Shown: positions 17,560 to 27,378, numbered from the stretch's first letter. The stretch is DNA of 64,000 nucleotides from Gracilibacillus massiliensis (GCF_001458115.1 NZ_CZRP01000013.1:1054001-1118000), one strand, 5' to 3'. Translations and numbers: made by a program. Notes: generated by a model not told the origin, from the letters alone.

Positions 17560-18687
17560 TTATCTTACTGCACAACGATTTGGACCGATTTCCATCTCAC
17601 GTTGTTCCTCTTCTTCTGGTGTAATTTTACCCATATTGGTTTCACGGATTTGTTGATACGCGTTCGGTTGAGGTGGTAAGTTTTCGGTTACAATGCTTCT
17701 GAATTTATCTTCATCCTCAATGTTTAATCCATGATTTTCTGCAAAAAGTGTTCCTAATTTTTCTGCTACTGTTCCATCCTCATTTAGTTCGTCAATGATC
17801 ATGAAGTGGGCAGGAAGTACAACTAGATCTTCTGAAAGTTCTTTGTAACGAGAATACAAGGTTTCTCTTAAGTCACCTACCCAGTCTTCTGCTTTACCTG
17901 CTAAGTCTGGACGCCCGATTGAATCAATAAATAGAATATCACCAGATAGCAAGTATTGTTCATCTACTACAAATGAAGTAGACCCGATCGTATGGCCTGG
18001 TGAATACAAGGCATTGATATCAATTGCTGTATTACCTACTGTTACTTTGTTACCATCTTCTAGTGCAGCATATTCAAACGTAACTTCACCAGCATCTTTA
18101 GGTGGTAACCAGTAAGTTGCACCAGTTTGTTCTGCTAATTTACGTCCACCAGAGATGTGGTCAGCATGTAGGTGTGTATCAAAAACATGCTTGATTTCAA
18201 CACCTTTTTCTTTGGCAAAATTGGTAAATACATCTGTCATCCGCGTTGCGTCGATTATCGCTGCTTCACCTTCTGATACCACCATATAGGATAGACAGCC
18301 TTTCCCGATACGTACGAATTGATACATCTCGCCACCGTCTTTAAGGTCACCTACTTTTACAGGTTCTAAGTGTTCGCTCCATGCTTTCATTCCGCCTTCA
18401 AAATAATAAACATCTTTTCCAGCCTCTGATAACATTTCTGCTACCATTACAGATGAGCCTTCCTTTGCACATACAACAAGTGTTTCTTTATCTGATGGAA
18501 TTTTGTCTAAAATATCCTCGACACCATCGATTAAATCAAAATAAGGTATATTTAAATAATCAAAGTTGTCTCCTTCAATTTTCCAATCTTCAAATGCATC
18601 TTGATTTCTTACATCTAAAATAAATAGTTCTTCTTTATTAAAAACTTTTTTTGTTACTTCACTAGCTTTCATTGGTTGAAAAGTCAT
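17560..18687 (-). CDS. Rhodanese-metallo-beta-lactamase protein, persulfide dioxygenase-like (YrkH/CstB type)
   Basis: 375 residues. An N-terminal rhodanese domain (residues 1-110: [15 protein letters not shown], active loop VVCAKEGSS) is followed by a metallo-beta-lactamase domain with the iron/zinc ligands [13 protein letters not shown] near residue 170, [13 protein letters not shown] and [10 protein letters not shown]. Non-heme-iron persulfide dioxygenases with this fold oxidise glutathione, CoA or bacillithiol persulfides to thiosulfate or sulfite. CstB has the domain order MBL then rhodanese; here the rhodanese comes first. The cluster context of TusA, DsrE and a TauE exporter elsewhere in the window supports persulfide detoxification. 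Confidence 0.9.
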   Translation of the reverse strand: MTFQPMKASEVTKKVFNKEELFILDVRNQDAFEDWKIEGDNFDYLNIPYFDLIDGVEDILDKIPSDKETLVVCAKEGSSVMVAEMLSEAGKDVYYFEGGMKAWSEHLEPVKVGDLKDGGEMYQFVRIGKGCLSYMVVSEGEAAIIDATRMTDVFTNFAKEKGVEIKHVFDTHLHADHISGGRKLAEQTGATYWLPPKDAGEVTFEYAALEDGNKVTVGNTAIDINALYSPGHTIGSTSFVVDEQYLLSGDILFIDSIGRPDLAGKAEDWVGDLRETLYSRYKELSEDLVVLPAHFMIIDELNEDGTVAEKLGTLFAENHGLNIEDEDKFRSIVTENLPPQPNAYQQIRETNMGKITPEEEEQREMEIGPNRCAVR

Positions 18688-18715
18688 TTATTGATACCTC
18701 CATTACGTTTTTTGA

Positions 18716-19111
18716 TTAGAAAGTTAGGCTTACGTTCGCGTCTTTGGCAAATTCTAAAAAGGATACTGCGCCACCTACGTCAATTCCATCAATGAAGTCT
18801 TCTTTTTCTAATTGCATTGCGTCCATTGTCATTTGACATCCGATAAATGTCACACCTAATTCTTTTGCCATTTCCACTAATTCAGGGATCGAAGGAACAT
18901 TTGCTTTTTGAAACCCTTCTGCATAATGTTCTTTTCCTTCTGGCATTGGCAGATTGTGATGTGCCTCTTTATGAATTAAATTCAATCCTTCAAATGTAAA
19001 GAAAATCGCTACCTCTTTATCTGAAGCCGCTGCTGCAGTTGCTATATTGTATACTTTATAAGCGTCAAATAAACCACCGTTACTTGCGATAATTGCTACT
19101 TTTTCACTCAT
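18716..19111 (-). CDS. DsrE-like sulfur carrier (YrkE-like)
   Basis: 131 residues starting MSEKVAIIASNGGLFDAYKV at the ATG eight bases after AGGAGG; an ATG two codons earlier is too close to the site. The conserved Cys lies in TFIGCQMTMDAMQLEKEDF, matching the CTMTMD motif of the 9004-9483 protein, so the window encodes two DsrE paralogues, one per sulfur locus. Confidence 0.9.
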   Translation of the reverse strand: MSEKVAIIASNGGLFDAYKVYNIATAAAASDKEVAIFFTFEGLNLIHKEAHHNLPMPEGKEHYAEGFQKANVPSIPELVEMAKELGVTFIGCQMTMDAMQLEKEDFIDGIDVGGAVSFLEFAKDANVSLTF

Positions 19112-19140
19112 GTTCATTTCCTCCTATTTGCAATATTTAT

Positions 19141-19704
19141 TTATTCTGTTTCTCCATTCCATTCACTCATGCCTGGTAAAACATTAACAACATTAGCATA
19201 ACCATTTTCTGATAGCTTTTGTGAAGCTAAATCACTTCTACTACCTGTGCGACACACAACATAAATGTCCTTGTCCTTATCTAGCTCTTGTTGACGTTCA
19301 TCTAATTCACCAAGAGGAATAGATACAGCGCCAGGTATATGACCAAATGCATATTCCGCTTCTTCTCTTACATCTAGCACTACAATGTCCTCATTGGCTG
19401 TTAATTTTTCGGTTAATTCGTCGTTTGTTACGGTGTGTGGGTGTTTTTTCTCTGTTGTCTCTTCATCAGAAGATTTGCGCAGATAGTGTTTTAAAACATC
19501 TCCATCTTCTTTTGTTCCTAAATATTGATGCCCTGAGCTTTTCGCCCATGCTTCAATATCTGCTGTGGACCCTTTATCTGTTGCTTGTACTTCGATGACC
19601 TGACCTGCTTCTAATTCGTTAATTGCTTTCTTTGTCTTAACAATTGGCATTGGGCATGCTAAACCTTTTGCGTCTAATACTTGATTTGTTTTTATGCTTT
19701 CCAT
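19141..19704 (-). CDS. TusA-rhodanese fusion (YrkF-like)
   Basis: 187 residues: an N-terminal TusA domain (residues 1-76) with LDAKGLACPMPIVKTKK, a short charged linker, then a rhodanese domain with VVLDVREEAEYAFGHIPGAV and active loop CRTGSRS. The fusion couples carrier and transferase in one chain. GGAGG precedes the ATG. It is the first gene of this sulfur cluster, preceded by two CsoR/CstR-like dyads at 19720 and 19787. Confidence 0.93.
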   Translation of the reverse strand: MESIKTNQVLDAKGLACPMPIVKTKKAINELEAGQVIEVQATDKGSTADIEAWAKSSGHQYLGTKEDGDVLKHYLRKSSDEETTEKKHPHTVTNDELTEKLTANEDIVVLDVREEAEYAFGHIPGAVSIPLGELDERQQELDKDKDIYVVCRTGSRSDLASQKLSENGYANVVNVLPGMSEWNGETE

Positions 19705-20072
19705 ATTAGTACCTCCTAAATACCTGTTAGGGTATATTTTATTTTAAAAAAATATGACCTTTTTCAATGTTTAAAACAGCTTTAATTACCCCTGTGGGTA
19801 TAACTATACAAAATATGATGTCCTATGTCAACCTCTTTTTCAAAATGTTTTTTTAAGACTTGGATTGAATATGTTCTAACTCTATTCACAATTACAATAA
19901 AAACTTATATTTTCAGGCATAACTTCTATTCATAAGTACTTTAATTCGATATAATCAAGAAGGAACACAAGCAATTTGTTCTCTTATTAAGTTAAATTTA
20001 TTTAGATAAATACAGCTTACTAATATATTTTTCCTAATAATATTATTTGTAAACATAGAAGGAGACAACGTA
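19705..20072. promoter_or_regulatory. Divergent intergenic region with CsoR/CstR-type operator, copy 5
   Basis: This 368-bp region separates the sulfur cluster from the YczE-like gene. Besides copy 4 it holds TACCC-CTGT-GGGTA (19787-19800), a perfect 5-4-5 dyad. The remainder is AT-rich with no open frame; a clear promoter for the plus-strand gene was not identified. Confidence 0.6.
19720..19735. promoter_or_regulatory. CsoR/CstR-type operator, copy 4
   Basis: ATACCTGTTAGGGTAT, a near-perfect dyad 16 bp upstream of the TusA-rhodanese start, like the sites at 9505 and 11361. Confidence 0.65.
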
Positions 20073-20729
20073 ATGAATCAGCAACTACTGAAGAAACTTA
20101 TCATGATTGTAATCGGAAACTTATTTATTGGGATTGCCGTCTCATTTTTGCGATTAAGCACACTGGGAACAGATCCTTTTACAACGATTAATCTTGGTTT
20201 AAGTAATTTCTTCAACTTATCTTTTGGAGTCTACCAATTACTTTTTAATTTTTTGTTATTAATCATTGTTATTTTGTTTTATCGAAGTTCAATCGGTATC
20301 GGTACTATCATTAACATGGTGAGCATCGGCTTTGTTTCAGACTTTTTTGTGTATAGTTACCATTTATTTTTCGAAAATATTGAGTTATTAGTAGTCAGAA
20401 TCATCATGATGTTGGCTGCGGTTTTATTTGCGAGTTCAGGAGTGGCTTTATATATTACACCGAAGATAGGCATGGCTCCATACGATGCCTTAGCTTTTGT
20501 TGTTGAGAAGGTGACAAATAGGAAGATTCCTTTTGCCATCGCTAGAATAATGACGGATATCACTTGTGTAATCATTGGTTTTTCATTTGGTGCGATAGTT
20601 GGAGTTGCTACCGTTATCTTTGCATTCTTCACTGGTCCATTAGTTCAGTTCTTCCGTATCAAAGTAGCAGAGCCAATGCTTGAAGCAAACAACGAAGAGA
20701 AATTAACACCAATACCAGCACATAAATAG
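20073..20729 (+). CDS. YczE/YyaS/YitT-type membrane protein
   Basis: 218 residues with about five hydrophobic segments, opening with FIGIAVSFLRLSTLGTDPFTT and a second SSGVALYITPKIGMAPYDAL motif, both typical of the YczE group. Members have been tied to post-translational control of antibiotic synthesis in Bacillus, but the biochemical role is unknown. GAAGGAGA precedes the ATG. It stands alone, ending before a bidirectional terminator. Confidence 0.85.
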   Translation: MNQQLLKKLIMIVIGNLFIGIAVSFLRLSTLGTDPFTTINLGLSNFFNLSFGVYQLLFNFLLLIIVILFYRSSIGIGTIINMVSIGFVSDFFVYSYHLFFENIELLVVRIIMMLAAVLFASSGVALYITPKIGMAPYDALAFVVEKVTNRKIPFAIARIMTDITCVIIGFSFGAIVGVATVIFAFFTGPLVQFFRIKVAEPMLEANNEEKLTPIPAHK

Positions 20730-20758
20730 TACTCTTTTTATCATATCTTATCATAACA

Positions 20759-20809
20759 AAAAACCGGTCGATAACAAATTCACCCTAAAATTTGTATCGA
20801 TCGGTTTCT
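20759..20809. terminator. Bidirectional terminator
   Basis: AAACCG-TCGATA..AAATT pairs with AATTT..TATCGA-CGGTTT around CACCCTAA, with A-runs before and T-rich sequence after. It serves the convergent YczE-like and alpha-galactosidase genes. Confidence 0.85.
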
Positions 20810-20818
20810 CTTTGTTTG

Positions 20819-23044
20819 TTATTGTCTGTTTAATATAAATAAACGTGAGTAAAAGTCTCCTGGAACTTCGAATTCATCCAGTTCGCGGAAGATGTGATGG
20901 TCTAATTGAATACCAACTTCCATTAGTTCATCTCCATAATAAAACCCTTCATATCCTTCAATTTGATACGTTGCTTCAGAGTCTAAACCTTTTAATAATA
21001 GACGTTTAAACCTTTCATTTGGACGGCAGAGTATATGGTAATCGGCAACAATTGCTTTTGATTGATCTTCTGTTACCACCATCCATGTGGTACGATTACC
21101 GTCTTTTTCAAAAGGACTTTCGATACGGTAGAAGGTACCAAATTGAAATAATGAACGATGCTTTTTGAAAAATTCGATTTGTTGTTTCATCTCTTTTTTA
21201 TCTTGATCATTCATCGTTGTTACGTCTAATTCATATCCAAATGCACCAAAGAACGCAACTTCTGCTCTCATTTTCAAACTTGTAGAACGACCTACCTGGT
21301 GATTAGGTATATCAGAGACGTGTGCCCCCATTGAACTTAAAGGATAAACTAAGGAACTTCCATACTGAATTTTCAAACGCTCCACGGCATCTGTGTCATC
21401 ACTCGTCCATGCTTGTGGTGCATAATAGAGCATTCCTGGATCAAAACGCATACCACCGCTCGCGCACGACTCAAATAGCACATCAGGAAATTCAGAAGTC
21501 AGTCGTTCATATAAATCATACACACCTAAAATATATCGATGTGCTACTTCCTGTTGTCTGTCAGCAGGAAGTGCAGCAGAGCCAATCTCGGTCATAAAAC
21601 GGTTCATATCCCATTTCACATAAGAAATTGGCGCATCTCGTAAGATCACAGACATCATCTCATACAGTGCATCAACTACTTCTTTTCGCGAAAAGTCCAG
21701 GACATATTGATTACGTCCATGTGAGTGATTACGATTCGGAACATGAATGATCCAATCTGGATGTTTTTCATACAATTCACTTACTTTGGAGACCATTTCT
21801 GGTTCAAACCAAAGTCCAAAATCCATATCGAGAGCCGTTACTTTTTCTGCTAAGCCTTTAATTCCGTTTGGAAGTTTTCGCTTATCGACAAACCAATCAC
21901 CTAGTGAAGTGGTATCGTCATCACGCTTACCAAACCAACCATCGTCCAGCACAAATAATTCAACACCTAATTCTTTCGATTGTTTTGCCATTTCAACAAT
22001 TTTTTCTTCATTAAATTCAAAGTAAGTTCCTTCCCAGTTATTCGTTAAAACCGGGCGAACTTGATCACGCCATTTTCCACGTGCGAGACGTTTTTGATAT
22101 AAATGATGGAAGTTTTGACTCATGCCATTCAAGCCTTGATCAGAATATGTCATCACTACTTCTGGTGTTTGGAAACTTTGTTTTGCTTCAAGTAACCAAT
22201 TAAAATCGAATGGATTGATTCCTAAGCTAACACGGGCAACATCTAAGTAATCCACTTCTACCTGTGCAAGAAAATTACCACTATATACTAGACTAAAGCC
22301 GAATACTTCTCCTTGGAATTCGGTCGTATTTGGTCGTTTCAAAGCAAAGAACGGGTTGTTATGGCCACTGGCTGTACCTCGCGCTGTAGAGATATTTTGA
22401 ATACCTGTTTCCAACTTGCGTGTTTTTACATGTCTTTCCCGCGCCCAAGCCCCTGAAAGCTGGATCATTTCATAGTCTGCGTCAAATAAATCAAGATTGG
22501 CACTCATCGCTCTTGTAATATTGACTTTTTCTGATCCTTTGTTATCAAATCTTGCACTTCTCGTGATCGCATCCATCTCTTCAAAGACGGAGTATAATAA
22601 TGTTAACTCCACATCAATTAGTGCATCATATAGTGTGATTTCTAGTGTTTCGACTTGATCTCCAGATTCCGCATACGTTGCAGGGAGACCCGTTAATTTC
22701 GGTTTTCCTGAATAGATTTTGTGTTCTTTATATTGAAAATCAGTGATTCTGCTGCCATTTTCCTGTAATAATTGAAAGGCTGGTTCACGAGAATCTGTTG
22801 TACCATAACTCGGATACTCTTGTTTGGTTTGTTCTAAGGTGAAATTCATATCACCTTCTTTTAAATAAGGCGTATTAGGGCGATTACCTTTGACAAGTAA
22901 ATGTTGGAAGGAATCTTTATGTCTGATTTTTTTACCATAGTAAAGCTGTCCTAGTTGTTGATTTTCGAGTACTGTGAAAATATAACTGGTGTTATTTGTT
23001 TGTAAGTGAAATTCATTTGTTTTTTTGTTGAACGTTATTGCCAT
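20819..23044 (-). CDS. Alpha-galactosidase, GH36 family
   Basis: 741 residues, normal for bacterial GH36 (AgaN/RafA type). The N-terminal beta-sandwich is followed by a (beta/alpha)8 barrel with LFVLDDGWFGKRDDD, the nucleophile Asp in YVKWDMNR, and the acid/base region SCASGGMRFDPG..WTSDDTDA. No signal peptide, so it acts on imported melibiose, raffinose or similar sugars. AAGGAG precedes the ATG. It follows the GH4 enzyme by 19 bp in one operon; an AraC regulator lies upstream. Confidence 0.95.
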   Translation of the reverse strand: MAITFNKKTNEFHLQTNNTSYIFTVLENQQLGQLYYGKKIRHKDSFQHLLVKGNRPNTPYLKEGDMNFTLEQTKQEYPSYGTTDSREPAFQLLQENGSRITDFQYKEHKIYSGKPKLTGLPATYAESGDQVETLEITLYDALIDVELTLLYSVFEEMDAITRSARFDNKGSEKVNITRAMSANLDLFDADYEMIQLSGAWARERHVKTRKLETGIQNISTARGTASGHNNPFFALKRPNTTEFQGEVFGFSLVYSGNFLAQVEVDYLDVARVSLGINPFDFNWLLEAKQSFQTPEVVMTYSDQGLNGMSQNFHHLYQKRLARGKWRDQVRPVLTNNWEGTYFEFNEEKIVEMAKQSKELGVELFVLDDGWFGKRDDDTTSLGDWFVDKRKLPNGIKGLAEKVTALDMDFGLWFEPEMVSKVSELYEKHPDWIIHVPNRNHSHGRNQYVLDFSRKEVVDALYEMMSVILRDAPISYVKWDMNRFMTEIGSAALPADRQQEVAHRYILGVYDLYERLTSEFPDVLFESCASGGMRFDPGMLYYAPQAWTSDDTDAVERLKIQYGSSLVYPLSSMGAHVSDIPNHQVGRSTSLKMRAEVAFFGAFGYELDVTTMNDQDKKEMKQQIEFFKKHRSLFQFGTFYRIESPFEKDGNRTTWMVVTEDQSKAIVADYHILCRPNERFKRLLLKGLDSEATYQIEGYEGFYYGDELMEVGIQLDHHIFRELDEFEVPGDFYSRLFILNRQ

Positions 23045-23063
23045 GTTGATTCTCCTTTATCTC

Positions 23064-24362
23064 TTATTGATAGTTTGGCAACCAATCACCATGTGCTTCA
23101 ATCAAATCATCACATAACGCGATAATATCATCCATCGATAATTCGGCTGCTGTATGTGGATCTAACATCGCTGCTTGATATATTTTTTCTTTCTTTTGGG
23201 TGCGTGCAGCTTCTATCGTTAATAATTGGGTATTAATATTGGTTCTATTTAAAGCAGCGAGCTGTTCCGGTAAATCTCCCACGTAGGTTGGTGTAATTCC
23301 GCTTGCATCCACTAAACATGGCACTTCTACTACTGCATTTTCTGGTAAATTGCTAATCAAGCGTCCTGTATTTAGCACATTTCCGCCAATTTTGAAAGGC
23401 TTATCGGTTTCGATTGCTTCAATAATATACGATCCATATTCATGAGTACGCTCATGTTGCAAGTTCTGGTCATGGACTAAGTCATCACGCATCTTTTTCC
23501 AATCTTCTATTTGATTGACACAACGACGTGGGTATTCATCTAGCGGAATATTAAATCGGTCAATTAATTCTGGGTACCGACTTTTAATGAAGTAAGGATG
23601 GTATTCTGCATTATGCTCAGATGATTCGGTTACATAATAGCCAAACTTATCCATTAATTCAAAACGGACCATATCTGCATGTTTTTCCTTTTGTTTTTCT
23701 TTTGCTCGTTGTTTAATTTCCGGATACAAATCTTCCCCATTTCGAGTGATTTCAAGTAACCATGCCATATGATTAATACCTGCAATCTTCCATTGAACAT
23801 TATCTTTTGGCATATATAATGAATCTAACAAGTGGTCGGCACATACTTGTACACTATGGCAAAGTCCTACAGTCTTTATCCCTTCCTGTAACATCACATT
23901 GGTAAGAACTGCCATTGGATTCGTGTAATTTAAGAACCAAGCATCTGGGCAAACTTCTTTCATATCTCGAGCAAAAGCTTGCATTACAGGGATTGTACGT
24001 AAGTTTCGGAAAATACCGCCAATCCCCAATGTATCGGCAATGGTCTGGCGTAGTCCATATTTCTTAGGTACCTCAAAATCAGTGATTGTACACGGATCAT
24101 AACCACCTACTTGTATAGCATTGATCACATATTTTGCTCCTCGTAATGCTTCCTTACGATCATGATAAGCTTTTATCGTTACATTTGATTTCAGACTTTT
24201 CTTCATATTATTCAGCATTTTCTCTGAATCATTCAATCGTTCTTGATCAATATCAAATAAGGCAAATTCAAAATCCTGTAAAGCCTCAACTGTCATACAA
24301 TCACCTAAAACATTTTTTGCAAAAACCGTACTACCAGCACCTAGAAATGTAATCTTAGACAT
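23064..24362 (-). CDS. melA: Alpha-galactosidase/6-phospho-alpha-glycosidase-like, GH4 family (MelA type)
   Basis: 432 residues. GH4 enzymes use NAD+ and Mn2+ by an oxidation-elimination mechanism; the N-terminal Rossmann motif ITFLGAGSTVFAKN, NYTNPMAVLTN, and the metal ligands in LCHSVQ and INHMAWLLE are visible. The CHSVQ form agrees with alpha-galactosidases acting on non-phosphorylated sugars such as melibiose. AGGAGG precedes the ATG. Having both GH4 and GH36 alpha-galactosidases in one operon suggests different substrates or redundancy. Confidence 0.92.
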   Translation of the reverse strand: MSKITFLGAGSTVFAKNVLGDCMTVEALQDFEFALFDIDQERLNDSEKMLNNMKKSLKSNVTIKAYHDRKEALRGAKYVINAIQVGGYDPCTITDFEVPKKYGLRQTIADTLGIGGIFRNLRTIPVMQAFARDMKEVCPDAWFLNYTNPMAVLTNVMLQEGIKTVGLCHSVQVCADHLLDSLYMPKDNVQWKIAGINHMAWLLEITRNGEDLYPEIKQRAKEKQKEKHADMVRFELMDKFGYYVTESSEHNAEYHPYFIKSRYPELIDRFNIPLDEYPRRCVNQIEDWKKMRDDLVHDQNLQHERTHEYGSYIIEAIETDKPFKIGGNVLNTGRLISNLPENAVVEVPCLVDASGITPTYVGDLPEQLAALNRTNINTQLLTIEAARTQKKEKIYQAAMLDPHTAAELSMDDIIALCDDLIEAHGDWLPNYQ

Positions 24363-24479
24363 ATGATTTCCTCCTTATAAAAATATAATATTGCTATCAT
24401 ATACTTTTATATTAAAGAGATAAACAAGCGTTTTCAATCGTAAATAATTTTAATATGAGTAAAATATTGCTTTTTTCGT

Positions 24480-25364
24480 TTAATCAATAAATAAGCGATC
24501 GACTGGCATAACTGACTTATTCTGACGGTAACTACTTGGCGTTTCTTTTAGAGCATTTTTAAATACTTTACTAAAATAATTACTACTAGAATAACCGACA
24601 GATCTAGCAATATGCTCTATTGACTGGTCCGTATGTTGTAATAAATCCAAGGCACGCTCCATTCGTATTTTCGTTAAATATTGGATAGGTGTTTCGTTTA
24701 ATGTATTGGAAAATAACCGTGTAAAATGATACTTTGACAGTCCAGAAACTGCTACGATATCATTTAGACTAATATCTTTTGTATAATTAGTATCCAAAAA
24801 GGTTACTGCTTTTGCTACAGCGAGCGGTAAATCTCCTTTTTTTTGTTGCTCGTATTCTAAATACTCCGTTAGTTCCATTAAAAATGAGTATGCAAACCCT
24901 GATGCTTCATAGCTATGATTAATCCCGACAGTTTCAGTAATTTCAAGCATTCTTAGTATGTGTTTTATCGGACGCGAATGGCTCGGCATTTTGAAAAGGT
25001 GGCCATATTTTTCTGTAAGCCACTCAAAATTTTGCAGAGCTTCTTCTCCGTAAACAGTTATATAAACAAATTCCCATTTGTCAGAATTATCTGGAAGGAA
25101 GTAACAATGATCACTTGGCAACTTTACAAAGAAAGCTTCCCCTTTTTTCAGCGAATATATGTTGTTTCCAATCTGGATAGCACCTTGACCACTTAAGGTA
25201 TATTGAAATACGACTCTTCCATACTCACCTCTAGTTAGTCCGTCCCATCTATAACTATGGTTAGTTCTTATTTCCTTCCCTATTGAATGTAGTCCAGCGA
25301 CTCGTTCTTGGTGCTGTCCTTTGAACCGAAATCCGTATGAACTATGTTGTGAATAAGATAGCAA
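24480..25364 (-). CDS. AraC-family regulator of alpha-galactoside genes (MsmR/RafR-like)
   Basis: About 294 residues. An N-terminal cupin-like sugar-sensing domain (LKKGEAFFVKLPSDHCYFLP) is followed by a C-terminal pair of helix-turn-helix motifs (ISLNDIVAVSGLSKYHFTRL and SIEHIARSVGYSSSNYFSKV). TTG at 25364 has GGGAG eight bases upstream; the GTG at 25373 would sit directly on that site. It lies upstream of, and on the same strand as, melA and the GH36 gene, with 117 bp before melA, and is the likely activator of both. Confidence 0.88.
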   Translation of the reverse strand: MLSYSQHSSYGFRFKGQHQERVAGLHSIGKEIRTNHSYRWDGLTRGEYGRVVFQYTLSGQGAIQIGNNIYSLKKGEAFFVKLPSDHCYFLPDNSDKWEFVYITVYGEEALQNFEWLTEKYGHLFKMPSHSRPIKHILRMLEITETVGINHSYEASGFAYSFLMELTEYLEYEQQKKGDLPLAVAKAVTFLDTNYTKDISLNDIVAVSGLSKYHFTRLFSNTLNETPIQYLTKIRMERALDLLQHTDQSIEHIARSVGYSSSNYFSKVFKNALKETPSSYRQNKSVMPVDRLFID

Positions 25365-25488
25365 TTTGATCACTCCCTTCTCTCTATCATAACGAATTTT
25401 CCGAGAAAATCACTCCTTTAATTGACTTACCTCTCCAAATCGCTTAAGCTTGCTTTATGATATGAGATAATGGAGGAATTATGAAAAT

Positions 25489-27108
25489 ATGCTACAAGCA
25501 ACGAATGTAAGTTTACGTTTTGGTGATAAAAAATTATTTGAAGATGTCAATATTAAGTTTACCGCAGGAAATTGTTATGGACTGATTGGTGCAAACGGCG
25601 CCGGTAAATCAACTTTTTTAAAAATATTATCTGGTGAACTCGATCCACAGTCTGGTCATGTTTCATTAGGAAAAGGCGAGCGACTCGCTGTTTTAAAACA
25701 GGACCACTTTGCTTATGAGGAACATGAAGTATTAAAAACGGTGATGATGGGTCACACTCGTTTATATGAAGTAATGCAGGAAAAAGATGCGATTTATGCA
25801 AAAGGTGAGTTTACCGAAGAAGACGGCATGCGTGCTGCTGAATTAGAAGGTGAATTTGCTGAGATGAATGGTTGGGAAGCAGAATCTGATGCAGCTATTC
25901 TATTAAAAGGGCTAGGGATTGAGGAAGCTCTTCACACGAAAAAAATGGCAGATCTGTCTGGTTCAGAGAAAGTAAAAGTATTACTTGCTCAAGCATTATT
26001 TGGTAACCCTGATATTTTATTATTAGATGAGCCTACCAACCACTTGGATATCCATGCAATAAAATGGCTAGAAGAATTCCTAATTAATTTCGAAAATACG
26101 GTAATAGTTGTTTCTCACGATCGTCACTTTTTAAATAAAGTGTGTACACATATAGCGGACGTGGATTATGGGAAAATTGAAATGTTTATTGGAAATTACG
26201 ATTTTTGGTACGAATCAAGCCAATTAGCTCTACAAATGGCAAAAGATCAAAATAAGAAAAAAGAAGAAAAAATACAAGATCTACAAAACTTTATCGCTCG
26301 TTTTAGTGCGAATGCATCTAAATCAAAACAAGCAACTTCTCGCAAGAAAATGCTGGATAATATTACGTTAGATGATATTAAACCATCTTCTCGCCGCTAT
26401 CCTTATGTAGCATTTCAACCAGGTCGTGAAATTGGTAATGACTTATTACGTGTAGAAGGTCTTTCCAAAACTATTGATGGTGTGAAGTTGTTAGATAATG
26501 TTAGCTTTACGTTAAAACCATATGATAAAGTAGCCTTTATCGGTCCACATGAACAGGCAAAATCTGTTTTGTTTGACATTTTAATGGGCGAAATGGAACC
26601 GGACGAAGGAAGTTATACATGGGGCGTGACTACTTCACAGTCTTACTTTCCTAAAGACAATTCCAAGTTCTTTGAAGGAAATAATATGACTCTAGTGGAG
26701 TGGCTCCGTCAATATTCTCCAGATGATCAAACGGAAACATTCTTGCGAGGATTCCTTGGACGTATGCTATTCTCTGGAGAAGAAGCATTGAAAAAAGCAA
26801 ATGTTTTATCTGGTGGGGAAAAAGTGCGTTGTATGTTATCAAAAATGATGCTTAGTAATTCCAATGTGTTAGTAATGGATGAACCGACTAACCACTTGGA
26901 TTTAGAGTCGATCACTTCTGTTAACAATGGTTTAATTAAGTTTAAAGGTTCGATTCTGTTTACATCACACGACCACCAATTCATTAATAGTATTGCGAAT
27001 CGCCTAATCGAAATTACTCCTAATGGAATTGTCGATAAGGAAATTAGCTATGATGAGTATGTGGCAGATCGTAAATTACAAAAAGAAATTGCTGCAATGT
27101 ATGCGTAA
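25489..27108 (+). CDS. ykpA: ABC-F family ATPase, YkpA-like
   Basis: 539 residues, nearly the length of B. subtilis YkpA. Two ATP-binding cassettes: Walker A GANGAGKSTF near residue 37 and degenerate GPHEQAKSVLF near 350, Walker B ILLLDEPTNHLD and VLVMDEPTNHLD, signature LSGSEKVKVLLAQ and LSGGEKVRCMLSK. No membrane segments, so it belongs to the ABC-F proteins acting on the ribosome or translation. The second Walker A lacks the standard GKS (QAKS), a feature of this subgroup as I recall. Single gene with a strong terminator. Confidence 0.93.
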   Translation: MLQATNVSLRFGDKKLFEDVNIKFTAGNCYGLIGANGAGKSTFLKILSGELDPQSGHVSLGKGERLAVLKQDHFAYEEHEVLKTVMMGHTRLYEVMQEKDAIYAKGEFTEEDGMRAAELEGEFAEMNGWEAESDAAILLKGLGIEEALHTKKMADLSGSEKVKVLLAQALFGNPDILLLDEPTNHLDIHAIKWLEEFLINFENTVIVVSHDRHFLNKVCTHIADVDYGKIEMFIGNYDFWYESSQLALQMAKDQNKKKEEKIQDLQNFIARFSANASKSKQATSRKKMLDNITLDDIKPSSRRYPYVAFQPGREIGNDLLRVEGLSKTIDGVKLLDNVSFTLKPYDKVAFIGPHEQAKSVLFDILMGEMEPDEGSYTWGVTTSQSYFPKDNSKFFEGNNMTLVEWLRQYSPDDQTETFLRGFLGRMLFSGEEALKKANVLSGGEKVRCMLSKMMLSNSNVLVMDEPTNHLDLESITSVNNGLIKFKGSILFTSHDHQFINSIANRLIEITPNGIVDKEISYDEYVADRKLQKEIAAMYA

Positions 27109-27113
27109 ATGGA

Positions 27114-27141
27114 AGAGCTAGCTTGTTGCTAGCTCTTTTTT
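27114..27141 (+). terminator. ykpA terminator
   Basis: AGAGCTAGC (27114-27122), loop TTGTT, GCTAGCTCT (27128-27136), then TTTTT. Perfect 9-bp stem right after the stop codon. Confidence 0.95.
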
Positions 27142-27168
27142 GTAGTTCTTATTGTAATTTGGTGCTGC

Positions 27169-27336
27169 TCTTCTTGCATTTTGGGCGCTCTTCTTGCATT
27201 TTGGGCGCTCTTCTTGCATTTTGGGCGCTCTTCTTGCATTTTGGGCGCTCTTCTTGCATTTTGGGCGCTCTTCTTGCATTTTGGGCGCTCTTCTTGCATT
27301 TTGGGCGCTCTTCTTGCATTTTGGGCGCTCTTCTTC
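27169..27336. repeat. 20-bp tandem array, eight copies
   Basis: The unit GCATTTTGGGCGCTCTTCTT is repeated eight times with no variation, from about 27176, with partial units on each side. Because 20 is not a multiple of three and the unit holds no stop in most frames, long spurious reading frames arise on both strands. It lies between the ykpA and trp terminators, so it is probably outside normal transcripts. Confidence 0.95.
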
Positions 27337-27338
27337 CA

Positions 27339-27378
27339 TAAAAAAGCGCTTGAGGACGAGGCCCTCAAGCGGCTTTTT
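27339..27378 (-). terminator. trp operon terminator
   Basis: GCGCTTGAGG pairs with CCTCAAGCGGC around ACGAGGC, flanked by A-runs and T-runs on both sides. It begins directly at the trpA stop codon and can act on both strands. Confidence 0.92.

Noticed and set aside
27169-27336. CRISPR array
   Set aside because: There are no spacers: units abut at 20 bp with identical sequence and no cas genes are nearby.
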